Source: Terfezia claveryi
Taxonomy: Eukaryota > Ascomycota > Pezizomycetes > Pezizales > Pezizaceae
NCBI GenBank assembly: GCA_015179025.1
Contig: WHUX01000025.1
Location: 372,001-436,000, forward strand
DNA: 64,000 bases
Direction of reading: 5' to 3'
A program made the translations under genes and the position numbers. Of the stretch, positions 11,798-22,935 are shown piece by piece (the first letter of the stretch is position 1; every line of letters begins with the position of its first letter). Below the pieces are notes generated by a model. The model worked only from the letters and a program-made list of their open reading frames with translations. It did no database searches and was not told the DNA's origin.

Positions 11798-13953
11798 ATG
11801 AAAATGAATCCCGAAAGCACGGACACCCAGGAGCCTGTTTTGACTGGCGCGGAGGTTGCCCGACACAACTCAAAGGACTCCTGCTGGGTTATCGTGCATG
11901 GGAAGGCATACGACGTCACAGAGGTTGGTAGCCGCTAAATTCATGACCATGGCGGAACATAGCTAATAATTGACTGTCGGTAGTTTCTTCCAGAGCACCC
12001 AGGCAAGTCTCCCGGACGAATTCTTATTCTCACCTGCTAATTGAACACTTGCAGGTGGTTCAAAAATAATACTCAAATATGCTGGGAAGGATGCGACTGA
12101 AGTATAAACACCATTCCCGTGGTACAATGCTTGATACTGATGGAAATTACAGGAGTTCGACCCAATCCACCCTCCAGATACGCTGGAAAAGTATCTTGAC
12201 AAATCGAAGCACCTTGGGCGAGTTGACATGTCAACTGTCCAGGTGGAAGCTAAGGCACATGACCCGGAAGAAGAGGCGAGACAGGAGCGGATAAAACGAA
12301 TGCCTCCATTGGAGCAATGCTACAATCTGACTGATTTTGAGGTACTTGATTCATTCCAGTCTGTCCACATCATGGAGCAAATGAGGCTGATAAGATTCCT
12401 GGGATAGTCTGTTGCGAAGATGGTTTTGAAAAAGACCGCCTGGGGCTACTATTCCTCAGGCGCGGATGATGAAATTACCATGAGGGAGAACAAGCTTGCA
12501 TTTCACAAAATCTGGTTCAGGCCAAGAATACTTGTCGATGTGGAGAATGTGAGGTTACCATCTCCGATGGCCAGCCATTTCCATTATCTAACAGCGATAT
12601 AGGTGGATCTGAGCACGACGATGTTAGGAAGTAAATGCTCAATCCCTTTCTATGTAACCGCAACTGCACTCGGAAAACTCGGAAACCCAGAAGGAGAAGT
12701 TGTTCTTACAAGGGCAGCACATACACATGATGTAATTCAGATGGTGGGTCCTAACAGTCGACGGGTGAAAACCTAGGACTAAAGTTCTTGTATAGATCCC
12801 GACACTCGCCTCTTGTTCATTTGACGAGATTGTCGATGCCAAAAAGGGAGACCTGGTCCAATGGCTTCAGCTGTATGTGAATAAGAACAGGGAAATAACT
12901 AAGGCAATTGTACAAAATGCGGAAAGAAGAGGATGTAAAGGTCTTTTTATAACTGTCGACGCTCCGCAACTAGGCCGAAGAGAAAAAGGTTTGTTCACAA
13001 TTGGTATCCATGGATTACAAGGATTTGAGCTAATCTTTTACAGACATGCGTTCGAAATTTGACGATGTAGGATCCAATGTCCAAAGAGTGGACGGAGACG
13101 CCGTGGACAGGAGCCAAGGTGCCGCTCGTGCAATGTAGGGCCCTCACCTCCCCTCCCTCGCAACCCGGATGCAACACTAATGTAATGGCAGCTCTTCTTT
13201 CATTGACCCCTCCCTAAGCTGGAAGGACATTCCGTGGTTCCGCAAAATCACAAAAATGCCCATTGCCCTCAAAGGTGTTCAGCGAGTCGAAGACGCCCTG
13301 AAAGCCGTCGAATATGGTGTCGATGCCATTGTTCTCTCCAATCATGGTGGCCGACAACTAGACACCGCTCCACCTGGGATTGAAATCCTAGCAGAAGTCA
13401 TGCCTGCACTCCTTGACCGAGGCTGGCAGGACAAGATTGAAGTCTACATCGACGGTGGTATCAGGCGAGCTACAGATATTCTCAAAGCACTGTGTCTTGG
13501 TGCAAAGGGTGTTGGTATCGGAAGGCCTTTCTTGTATGCAATGAGCACCTATGGACAATCAGGGGTGGAGAGAGCAATGCAGTTATTGAAGGTGAGCGGT
13601 GGATAGGTGTGGGTTGTTTGAATCTCAAAGCAGATACCATGCACACAAGTAGGCATACCTGGCTAATATTCTTCTGCGACGCACAGGACGAGCTAGAAAT
13701 GGACATGCGATTAATTGGAGCTTCTAAGATCTCCGACCTAGATACGACAATGGTGGACTGCCGGGGTCTAAGTAGTCATGTTGGTGCGTGTGCCCTTGCA
13801 ATTGCATACTGCATATTCCAATAACGTATCCGAAACTAACATGGTGCTGCTTTAGTTCCCGTTCCGGGTGATATGCTCGGCCAGTCAACATACGACTCCC
13901 TCGTCAGCCCAAGCTTTAAGCTGAGTCCCTTGACGCTCAAGGCAAAACTATAA
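11798..13953 (+). CDS. CYB2: L-lactate dehydrogenase (cytochrome b2)
   Basis: This flavocytochrome oxidises L-lactate to pyruvate on FMN and passes electrons through a b5-type heme to cytochrome c. Eleven exons keep phase: 11798-11923, 11984-12002, 12055-12101, 12153-12341, 12408-12548, 12603-12743, 12796-12988, 13044-13134, 13192-13591, 13687-13783 and 13856-13953 (513 aa). The heme domain has HPGG (His47) and a second axial His at about 70, the classical spacing of 23. The FMN barrel has LALKG-type Lys343, [10 protein letters not shown] with the catalytic base His367 and Arg370, and [20 protein letters not shown]. Exon 2 is only 19 nt, and the intron after it has a GC donor (GCAAGT). Only about 14 residues precede the heme domain, so no mitochondrial presequence is visible. 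Either the enzyme is cytosolic or an upstream exon is missed. Confidence 0.93.
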
Positions 13954-14253
13954 ACTTTACCTTCCTCTATACCTCCATGACCATAGCAAAATACACATTT
14001 TTGGGGTGACATCACATAGTGGATTCATTTTTCTCGCGATGTTCTGTTTTTGGATATAGTGGTGATTTCTAGATATCAGAGGTAATACAGTAAATCTGGC
14101 AAGTAGATATTCCCTGGTGAACGCAGACGTCTAGTGGTCTACGCAGTCAGGTGGTGGTAATATCCATGGGTACGTTTTCCTTAAGGCCGGTGTGGCATGT
14201 ACTTGCTTGCATTATCGGAAGCGCTTCGGACTCAAATTACCCAGCACATCGCG

Positions 14254-15102
14254 CGCATAGCATAAGCAGCATACCCGGCATAGCCTACCCGGCATACTCT
14301 ACACGCCCCTTTTCTCTACGCGATGTGATAGCTCCTGTAGTAGACTTGTGCTTCGGGGGGGTCCGCTAAATCTGTTCACGCTCTTATGCTTTATATTATG
14401 CGCTCCTTAGCAATACCAGTACCTAGACCTCATGCGCTTCCCTAGACCTGTTTATATAGCTAATATACCATGTATGATTGTTCTCTTACTCTATACACTC
14501 CTATACCTAGTGAGGCATGCTTTAAATTACATGCTTCTATAGCTATCCGTTGGTTTGATACGCTTTGTAGTTACAGTCCTGCTTCAGGGTAACTGGTGTT
14601 TCCCTATTTCATGCGGTTGCTCCTATGGCATTTGGTATACTAATACAGAGAGCACATACATGATCATTAGTCGAAAGAGAAAGTACTTAGAATAATTATC
14701 TCTAGATATTTTATAATTACACATCTATATACTTTAGTGCTATATACAAAGGATATTCTACTATAATAGGCAATCTATCACGGGGAACACAACTATCTAC
14801 TGGCAGCGCATGCCTGGTCATAAGCCAAGAGCCACAAGCACAGAGCCATAAGCACAGACCTGAGCGAAGATTACCCTGATGCGCGATTGTAGCTCCGGAA
14901 CTGCATCAAACCAACGGATAGCTATAGCAGCGCGTAATATAAAGCATAGGAGCGTGAACAGATTTAGTGGAATCCCTGAAGCACAAGTCTACTACAGGAG
15001 CACTGAGATATATCACATCGCGTAGAGAAAAAAGGGCGTGTAGAGTATGCCGGGTAGGCTATGCAGGGTAGGCTATGCCGGGTATGCTGCTTATGCTATG
15101 CG
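14254..15102. mobile_element. 849-bp element with long inverted repeats (foldback type)
   Basis: From 14254 inwards the sequence (CGCATAGCATAAGCAGC...) is repeated as the reverse complement ending at 15102. The match covers at least about 150 bp per arm. It includes CGTGTAGAGTATGCC-like words and the stretch around ACAAGTCTACTACAGGAGC. Further inward, GCTATCCGTTGGTTTGAT (about 14,545) matches its complement near 14,907. Arms have small gaps. No coding frame is present, and a clear target duplication was not seen. It ends about 320 bp before the VPS55 start codon. Confidence 0.75.
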
Positions 15103-15419
15103 GAGGGTGTTGTGTCTAGTAGAAGTCTAACCGCTAGGACAAAACGTGATCACTGCCTAGACACCGATACCGCGAGGGATAGGTATACAGGTTCGCAACT
15201 CCCCCATTGTAACGTTGAACCAAGCCTCCTTTGGATTAGTCACCGCAGCTCCGGCACGTCGTCAGCCGGAACGTATTCGCCTACAACGGCACTGTTGTAC
15301 GACAGCTGCGTAGCAGCAGCATCAACTACCCACAACTTAACCATCCCCGGGAACGATTTAATCGCGGCACTAGCTTGGGATAATCCGCCGGGCGGAGCTT
15401 CGGTATTAGATACACTACA

Positions 15420-15985
15420 ATGACAGCAGGTCTCAAAACCATCATCGCACTCTCCTTCGTACGTCTCGCCAACCCGAAGCTTTCTCCCCCGGCATGCTAA
15501 CAATCAAACGAGTAGGTGCTAGCCATTGGCTTCCTCCTTGTAATCCTCTCTTCGGCCCTCTTCAAAAACTACCTCCCCCTCCTCGTCGTCGCGACCTACG
15601 TAGTTGCGCCGTTACCGAATGCGATATGCGGGAGATGTGCGAATACGAATGATTTCACGGCGGACAGTGATGGGAGCGCGGTGGTGGATTTTGGGAGATG
15701 GTTGACGGGTTTTTTGGTCGTCATGGGGATGGGTTTGTCTTTCCTCGTTTCTCCCTTGCTGCACTTGTGACATATGGATTTTTTATTTTATTTTCTTTTG
15801 GTGAGTGGAGTGAGGTTAGCTGACAATTTTTCGGGCAATAAGCACTACCGGTTATGCTTTTCCACTGCGGTGTTATCACGATGGGCGCTATGATCATGTC
15901 GATAGCGGGGGGTTTGCTAATTTATGGAACGATCATCTCTTTCTCTATGTTTTTTCAGGAGGAGAACGACTGGTATTCTGGGTAA
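15420..15985 (+). CDS. VPS55: VPS55, late-endosome sorting membrane protein
   Basis: Vps55 forms a complex with Vps68 and acts in transport from late endosome to vacuole; it belongs to the LEPROT/OB-RGRP family. Three exons read in phase: 15420-15458, 15516-15732 and 15843-15985 (132 aa). The protein starts MTAGLKTIIALSF, then continues with LAIGFLLVILSSALFKNY. The soluble loop is APLPNAICGRCANTNDF, followed by GRWLTGFLVVMGM, an Ala-Leu-Pro membrane turn, and GGLLIYGTIISFSMFFQEEN near the C-terminus. Four membrane segments and the length fit the family closely. An inverted-repeat element lies immediately upstream and could affect the promoter. Confidence 0.93.
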
Positions 15986-16689
15986 ATGGACGGCTCGCCT
16001 ATGGGGTAGGGGAGGGGAAAGTTGAGACGGAGGGTAGATGAGATGCGGCACGGTATCACGAAACAACTGCACTGCTTTTATGTTACAAATGGACAGCATA
16101 TCACTTGAATGGACGGTGGTTATATTTGATAGGCCCACTATCGTAGGAGTGGTTACTTTCCGGTTTTCCCTTGATTCTGTGAGATGGAGGGGGATGTGAT
16201 GGATGTTTATACAATGCTAATTGTAAGGTGATCTCAATTGTTGACAATGACGGCGATTTCTGCTATGTAATACATAACTAAAGAAATCACTATCCCGAGC
16301 TCTCAATAACCTCCTTGTGCTAAAGGCTACTAAATGATATTTGGTTTATATAGACGTAAGGATACAGCAGCACTGTAGGTTTGTAAAGATAAGTACTCCA
16401 TACCCGATATATTTGCTGTTATGCCTATGCGGCTGAGGCTGTTACTCCGTACACCAACAAGGATATTCTGCCAAGGACTGGGGCTTAAAATTCTGGCGTC
16501 GCTTGAGCTTCCCAAATCTTCATTTGTGCAGTACTCGAATTCAAACCTGTAGGCACTACCTGAACATCAATTCTGCCTTTGAATGCCATTCGTGCCTTTT
16601 ATTCTTCCATTCGTTTACCAGCAGTTCTTCCCCTCAGTATCTAACTGTGGCAGACAGCTACTCGAGATACCCCATTTTGCCCCACCATC
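15986..16689. other. VPS55-MRH4 intergenic region
   Basis: This is about 700 bp holding the VPS55 3' region and the MRH4 promoter. I saw no repeat, RNA gene or additional coding exon. Confidence 0.6.
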
Positions 16690-18492
16690 ATGCTTGCAAA
16701 AGCATCCCAACGCCCCGCTTGTTGTCTCCTATGTCTCAATGGCCTCTCTCGGATACGGCCCAGCACATCTGATTCTAGCACAATACCATCTGGCGTTCGC
16801 GCCATGGGCGGTGGCCCTCGGACACAGCCAAAATACCGTCCAGCTCGACTTCAGCTATCCCAGAGAGTAGCCATCAGCGAGCCCGCACGTCCCGCAAAAC
16901 GAAAATCCGTATTATACCCCGGCGGCCTCAATCAGCGGGAAGCAAATCTACCTCCTCCCCGGAGACCATCACGGGCATTGATAGAGCGGGAGAGGCTACA
17001 AGCAGCGCAGGCGGAGGGAGGGAAGGAATTCAAAACACCAAAGAAGCAGAATAAAAGGCCAGAGTTCAAACACTTGAGGATGGCGAGGGTTTTGGAAACG
17101 GTGTCGAAAGGGCATAAACAGAGGGTTAGACAGACACTACATGAGTTGGGTGGGGAGTTTAGGGATTACCCTTTACTACTGTCGATTCAGGATGCTCTCG
17201 CAAAGGACATTTTCGCGGACTTGGACCATTACGACCCTACACCTGTACAGCGATTGACGATTCCCACGCTGCTAGACCATGATGTTTCGAGCGAACCACC
17301 AAAAGAACCAAAGTCTTTCCTTATGGCGGCGGAAACCGGATCCGGAAAAACGCTCGCATATCTCCTCCCTTTAATCCACCATCTCAAAAAAGAGGAAGCC
17401 CTCGAAGTGGAGCGAAAAGTAGCTGAAGCTGAAGCAGCAAAAAATGCACCTGGAACATCACAATATGACGTCGACCCTTCCGAAATTGACCCTGGAATAC
17501 CTCGACCTCGCCCCCGTGTTGTCATCCTCCTTCCTACCGCCGAGCTCGTTAGCCAAGTCGGTTCCATCGTCAAAAAGCTGTCCCACGCAGTTAAATTCCG
17601 CTCAATCCTCCTCTCCAGGGACTTTAGCCCTACAGTCATCAGAAACAGTCTCCAGGCCAACCCAGACATAATCATTGCTACGCCACACCTCCTCAGCTCT
17701 ATTGCACAATCTGAACCAGATATCCTCTGTGGCTGTCACTATCTCGTTGCCGACGAGGCAGACTCTCTTTTCGACAGATCCTTCCGCGAAATCACTCAGT
17801 CCATCCTTGTCCGTGCTGAGAACCTGAAGCAACTCATCCTCTGTTCGGCAACTATTCCTAAATCATTAGATAACACCCTGCGGACAATATACCCAAACCT
17901 CATCCGTCTCGTCACTCCAAACATCCACGCTATCCCACGTAGGGTAACCCTTGGCATCATCGACGTCGACGACGACCCATACAAAGGAAACAAGAAACTC
18001 GCATGTGCCGACGTAATCTACAACATCGCAAGAGACCCAGACGAAACGGGCTTCGTCAAAAAAGTGATCGTCTTCGTCAACTCCCGTGATACCACTACCC
18101 CACTGACGGAGTACCTCCAGTCTAAGGACATCGATGCGGTTGAGTTCGGCCGGGACACTCAGTCCCGGTCCGAATCCAAGATTCTCGAGTACTTCACAGG
18201 ACCAAAGGTTGAGGCGCCGCTGATTGGGGGGAGTGGGCCTAGAGCGGCGCTAAAGAGGATGAAAGTCCTTGTCACAACTGATATCGCGAGTAGAGGGGTT
18301 GATACCAAGCAGGTGAGGAATGTGCTGTTGTATGATGTGCCGTTCAGTACGGTGGATTTTATTCATAGAGCCGGAAGGGCGGGGAGGATGGGAAAGAGGG
18401 GAAGGGCATTCGTATTTGTAGATAAACAAACAAATAAAGGATGGGTGAGGGATATTAAGGAATGTATGCATATGGGGCAGGGGTTACTTTGA
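16690..18492 (+). CDS. MRH4: MRH4, mitochondrial DEAD-box RNA helicase
   Basis: Mrh4 is needed for assembly of the large mitochondrial ribosomal subunit in yeast. One uninterrupted frame encodes 600 aa. The start was chosen because residues 1-30 are rich in Arg/Ser/Ala/Leu (MLAKASQRPACCLLCLNGLS), like a mitochondrial targeting sequence. Helicase motifs are in order: a Q-motif region PTPVQRLTIPTLL, AAETGSGKT (about 211), PTAEL, VADEADSLFD (about 353), CSAT (about 384), VFVNSRDTT, TTDIASRGVDT (about 528) and HRAGRAGRMGKRG (about 558). A long basic, Pro-rich segment separates the presequence from the helicase core, as in fungal Mrh4. No intron is seen, unlike most neighbours. Confidence 0.9.
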   Translation: MLAKASQRPACCLLCLNGLSRIRPSTSDSSTIPSGVRAMGGGPRTQPKYRPARLQLSQRVAISEPARPAKRKSVLYPGGLNQREANLPPPRRPSRALIERERLQAAQAEGGKEFKTPKKQNKRPEFKHLRMARVLETVSKGHKQRVRQTLHELGGEFRDYPLLLSIQDALAKDIFADLDHYDPTPVQRLTIPTLLDHDVSSEPPKEPKSFLMAAETGSGKTLAYLLPLIHHLKKEEALEVERKVAEAEAAKNAPGTSQYDVDPSEIDPGIPRPRPRVVILLPTAELVSQVGSIVKKLSHAVKFRSILLSRDFSPTVIRNSLQANPDIIIATPHLLSSIAQSEPDILCGCHYLVADEADSLFDRSFREITQSILVRAENLKQLILCSATIPKSLDNTLRTIYPNLIRLVTPNIHAIPRRVTLGIIDVDDDPYKGNKKLACADVIYNIARDPDETGFVKKVIVFVNSRDTTTPLTEYLQSKDIDAVEFGRDTQSRSESKILEYFTGPKVEAPLIGGSGPRAALKRMKVLVTTDIASRGVDTKQVRNVLLYDVPFSTVDFIHRAGRAGRMGKRGRAFVFVDKQTNKGWVRDIKECMHMGQGLL

Positions 18493-19365
18493 GCGGTGGA
18501 AGGGAGTTTGTCGTTTGTGTTTGTATATATGTTCTGGGCCGTTACGGAATTAAATTTGGTCAAAAGTTTTCAATTCCTATAATACCACAACGGTTCTACA
18601 ATACGCGTGAGTAGGTATTGTCGGAATATGACGCTAGAGCCAATGCTACTAGGCAGCAAGTCTCTACGAGAGGACCAGACTAGTTCAACGAGTTTAAAGG
18701 TGCAATACAGGTATGCTAAGGATTTAAAATACACTAATTTTGATGCTCTATTTATCTACTTGAAGTCGCCAGTCACATGTATTTCTTTGAACTTAAATAT
18801 GACTCGAGCGGTATCCTGAGCTGTCAACTGACCAATCCTCAATGTTGTCTTTTTAAGCATCGAAAGACATATATAACTCTGGTATGAGTAAGAGGTTTTT
18901 CAAGTTGGTCCTATGCCATGAGCCACGTGCCCTACGTCGATTCGATCTATGCTGGCCCGAGAGACCACGGGCTTGTATCTCCCTATGATAGCTAGGAGAG
19001 CCGAAATATAACTACGGCTCAGGACTGGTTGAATGGGTGAAATGTACCAGGTGCAGAAAGATATTTCCTGCTGGGTAAGCATAATGAAAAAGGACGAGTG
19101 TATACTGCAGATTACATAGGTACCTGTTCTTGAACCAGGCCAAGTTACGGTGTGTAGGCCTTATCTGGTATAGCAGCTCCCGGGGTGTCTGCCAATTGAT
19201 CAATAGCTTAAGTGCTTCCGCCCGGTGCTCGTGTTCGGTTCAGTTGTACATAGTTAACAATCGAAAGAATATATAACTTCCCTTCCTCGTATGTTCCTCA
19301 GCATCAATCCACGATATTCTCAACCTTCAACAAAACAATCACTCGTTAACCACCACATTTCCATA
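18493..19365. other. Intergenic, nothing recognised
   Basis: This is about 870 bp between MRH4 and the small secreted protein gene. Only short open frames without family features are present. Confidence 0.55.
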
Positions 19366-19727
19366 ATGCAAGTCCTCACCCTCGCCGCCCTCACGCTCTC
19401 CCTCTTCACTACCCTAACAATCGCCGATCTGACTTACCAGCCCACCTGCCATACCACCGTATACACCTGCAAAGGCAACATAAAATGCTGCAATATGCCA
19501 TTGCAGACGGGGGGAACGGTTGGCATCGCGGCATATTGTGGACCGCTGAACATGACTCGCAAATGGAAAGTTGTAAATTAATAATCACTAAACCAATTGG
19601 GATGTATATAGAGAAAGGTTGCGGCCTATTTCACCCGATTTGCTGCAGGTATGATGCAGAGGAGGCATTGACTCCTAGGGGTTATACATACGCGGGATGC
19701 TCCAATCCAGGGATTACGCACGTGTAG
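19366..19727 (+). CDS. Small secreted Cys-rich, hydrophobin-like protein
   Basis: The frame starts with a clear signal peptide, MQVLTLAALTLSLFTTLTIA. Two exons, 19366-19572 and 19614-19727, give 106 aa. The intron runs GTAAAT to ATATAGAG and is short (41 nt). The mature part has nine cysteines. Leaving out the first, the order is C-X5-CC-X15-C-X13-C-X6-CC-X18-C, the C-CC-C-C-CC-C order of hydrophobins, and IKCCN resembles the usual first doublet. The spacings are nearer to class I than class II, but the X15 loop is shorter than usual. Hydrophobins coat aerial hyphae and spores. An unrelated Cys-rich effector-like protein is the alternative. Confidence 0.5.
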
Positions 19728-20789
19728 GCAAACTTGAAAGGGAGAAGTATAATGGAGTTTTGGTTATGAATATTGAGAGGGACATTTTTTTGTTTGTTTT
19801 AGAGCGCGATGAAATTATGGTTATATTCATTGTGGGGCTAGGTAATTCTTGGTAATATTGTCTCGAATTGAAGTAGGAACGAACACCCGATGCTTTCTTG
19901 AGAACATATGAATGTCCGTGGTGATGAAGCAAAAGAACCTCAGGTTTACGAAGTTAGGCTGCTGGTTCTTGCCTCCAGTTGTACTTTATACCTCCTTGCC
20001 TAAGAAAGTACCGCAATCTTCTCTTTTGGTACAAAATATGCCACTTATGTACGGATTAAGGTCGTTAAAACCTAGAGTATCAATCAGATAAAGTTACCCT
20101 GAGATTGCTTTGTACCATTGTCTCGGCTAGGCAACTCTGCGTATTACATTCTGAGGGTAACGCTTACATTACAACACATGTGATATAGTCTCGCTCAAAC
20201 TACATCTAGACTTAAAATTATATACTTACTAGTAATTTTAGTTTATACCAATAGCAAGAATAGCTATATGGAAAGGTATATACTATGAAGATGATATTAT
20301 AGTAGATTATATAAATACTTTTAAAGAAAATGGGAAAATACATTTATAAGATAAAGTACTAAGTAAGATTTAACTACTGAAGTACATGTGGGTGATATGG
20401 CGGATCCCTTTATTACACCGGCTCCTAGTGCCAAAAAGCCGTGTCAGGGATACCAGTATCTCGGGCTCTGGCGTCAAGGAGCAAACTCTGCCTTTGTCTA
20501 ATATACGTATATGATGACCTGGAGAAGGCATTCTTACGTCAAGAAACACAATTTGTCAATGCGTGCAATTTCTGGCTCAGATATATTATGCAGTCTTCAA
20601 GAAGAAGGACCTTACGAAGATCGAATAAGGATCATTTCTATAAAGCAGCGTTCGGAGCAATTGCAAATACAAAGGGGGGAGCTTCAGTCAAGGATCAGTA
20701 TCCTTGTTTGAGTAGGGGGAGGTAATGGAAGAGGCAGTAAGCAAGAGGATCAAAGAGGGGGAAGCCAATAGAGGGGGACACTAACTAAT
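19728..20789. other. Intergenic, AT-rich block near 20,200-20,380
   Basis: The middle part is AT-rich and without open frames. Frames at 20441-20725 have helical-looking sequence but no family I recognise; they could be an upstream part of the GNAT remnant. Confidence 0.4.
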
Positions 20790-21110
20790 CAAATTCAGGG
20801 ACTGTATAATTAAAGCTATATGCATGGTTATTCCTTGATCTCGTTGCACAGTTGCTGAATGTAGTCGCGTATAGTAAGGGTCACCATATCAATCATTTCT
20901 AGGTAGTCTATCTTTACCGAGTTAGTGATATTGGGCTGGGGGATGTGAGATTGAGGAGTAATGCACGGGCGAGAAGGTTCTATGAGAAGCTTGGGTGCGT
21001 ATGCCTTGCATTTTTAGGGTAATTGTGGGTAAGAGCTAATGGATGGCAGGTATGTTATGCGTTGTGATGATACCAGGGACGATTTTGTAATTATGCAGAA
21101 GCTTGTTTGA
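20790..21110 (+). pseudogene. GNAT acetyltransferase C-terminal fragment
   Basis: An exon at 20903-20994 ends in RSNARARRFYEKLG. It joins through a GTGCGT...GCAG intron to 21050-21110, reading YVMRCDDTRDDFVIMQKLV and stop. N(A)xRARRFYEKLGY is the acetyl-CoA-side helix and last strands of Gcn5-related N-acetyltransferases. A preceding stretch (LLNVVAYSKG) could be the helix before it. No complete N-terminal part or start codon was found, so this is either a remnant or the 3' end of a gene whose first exons I cannot see. Confidence 0.4.
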
Positions 21111-21307
21111 GTGGAAGGTGTTCTGGGATATATATACGAGGGGATGCTATCCCCCAACAGATAGTTGAAGTAATTATACTCAATCAACAAGAGGATGTAT
21201 CCAATACCCGATAAGAAGTAAGAAACTCATCCAAATTAAGCTTGCCATTATATTCAGAGCGTTACCCTCAACTCCAAGGCATATGAATCTATAAGTTTAT
21301 TCCTATT

Positions 21308-21324
21308 CCCCCCCCCCCCCCCCC
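21308..21324 (+). repeat. C17 homopolymer
   Basis: Seventeen consecutive C lie just downstream of the GAB1 stop codon. A G17 run occurs at 52467-52483. Such runs are prone to sequencing error and slippage. Confidence 0.9.
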
Positions 21325-21343
21325 GGTCCCCACTCACTAGCCT

Positions 21344-22935
21344 TTAAATTTGAACCACAGGCTTTCCCTCTCTTCCATTACCTTCCATTTCCCACTCCTC
21401 CCTCAACACAGCAAACAGTGCATCAGCCACCACCAGCGTCACACTCAAACTCCAAACCAAAGTGATCGCATAGAAGAAATTCGCGTTTCCACTCCCTGCA
21501 TATATCCATAGATGATAAAATGCTGGACCTAACAAAGTAGCGTAAAGAATTGCGCTCGTGACGACAAAGGAGTATCGCATCAATGGGATAATATGGCGGT
21601 AAAGTGGAAGAAGAGATAGATATAGTGCGGTATCTCCTATGCTAGGATAGGATTTGAAGATACTGAGAATACCGAGCATAGTGATGCAGACGAACAGAGG
21701 TTGTTTGCTAGGAATGGGTCAGTTGTGGTTTGAGGGTTTTCGGAGAGTAAATTACCGGAGGCGGATAGTCAATCCAGGAGCGTAAATCAACAAATGAAGT
21801 TGAAACACGCAAAGAAAGAATTCCCTAAAAGGATCAAACATCTCGATAAAGAAGTACCACCATAATCCCACGTTTGGAGTCAGGTCGGGGAGTAAGAGGT
21901 GGACACCATATGTAGAGGCAAGAAATTCCCATGAGTTGCCAGTAATGAGGTATGATAGCCCAAGGAGGCAGGCAACGGCGGTGAAGTAGATAGTGACTTG
22001 CGTTGTGGCGAATTTGGAGAGTGACAAGTTGGTGGACAACGGCGTGGTAGAGTGGCGGTGTAGGAGAAAGTCGTAGCTGAGGAGGACAAGAGGGGCGAGA
22101 AGGAGGGAAGGATACAGCGAAAGGTAAGAGGACATGGCGAGGGCCAGGGTCGCGGGAATGGGGCGGCCTGAGCGGAGAAAGAGTTAAGTTTAAGAGCCAA
22201 TGTGGGAAGAGGGAAGGGGGATATGGGCCGCTGGAGGTGAGACTCACCCTGAATGGCCTTTGCGATGGCTGTTAAAATGACAGTGTTGGTAAACACGACT
22301 GTAGGTCGGCCAATACATGCAGCTATTGTGAATGGATTGAATAGAAACCTTTATCTTGCCCATACCAAAAGGTCAATGTCAGCCAATACTGCTCCGACAA
22401 CTCTTGCAATGCCGTGGCCCCTCCAGCTTCATTCTCACATCCTCCTAGTCTTCCCAGCTAGTGGTATATGTTTAGCACGTACGCTGCAGCTACCCCCCAT
22501 GCTGGCCATGCCATATCCTTCCTTTTCGATTCATGTAGCCTGCTCTTCGTCGACCATCCCGACCTCGCAATATCTATTAGTGCCAATGTGGATTGTATAT
22601 CTGCAATAATGTAGATCAAGTTGGTTGCCATTGCCGAGGAAGGTATCATCGAGAAAAATGCGAGCAGTAACGGCGCCTACACCTCGAGGCGAATTAGCAC
22701 CAAATCCCGTGCCAAAATGGTACAGAGAATGGACCTGGTGAAATACGCCCCCATCATACGGCGACACTCCATGGGTATAAAGAAACAATCCCTCCTGCAA
22801 TCTCTTGAAGCTCGTAACCGGTGTTGAAATTTCGACACGATTGCCCAGCAGAGTCGGTAGCGACGGGAATGTCGTGAATAATAATAGTCGAAGGAGCACA
22901 CCTCCGAGAATCACGGAAATGCACCGCTTGTCCAT
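21344..22935 (-). CDS. GAB1: GPI transamidase subunit PIG-U/Gab1
   Basis: PIG-U (yeast Gab1/Cdc91) is a multi-pass ER subunit of the GPI transamidase that attaches finished GPI anchors to proteins. Five exons keep phase: 22935-22735, 22676-22483, 22348-22248, 22167-21756 and 21707-21344 (423 aa). Family landmarks are SPYDGGVFHQAPLLLAFF near the N-terminus, FLFNPFTIAACIGRPTVVFT, LPDLTPNVGLWWYFFIEMFD (the best-conserved stretch), FFLCVFQLH, and NFFYAITLVWSL near the end. Many hydrophobic segments fit the known topology. The first intron uses a weak GTCCAT donor but restores the conserved VFHQ-AP junction. MCD4 and ALG7, which act in related ER pathways, lie 10-16 kb away on the same strand. Confidence 0.92.

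Noticed and set aside
15061..15503. Open frames on both strands between the inverted-repeat element and VPS55
   Set aside because: They overlap the right arm of the element and the first exon of VPS55, and show no domain.
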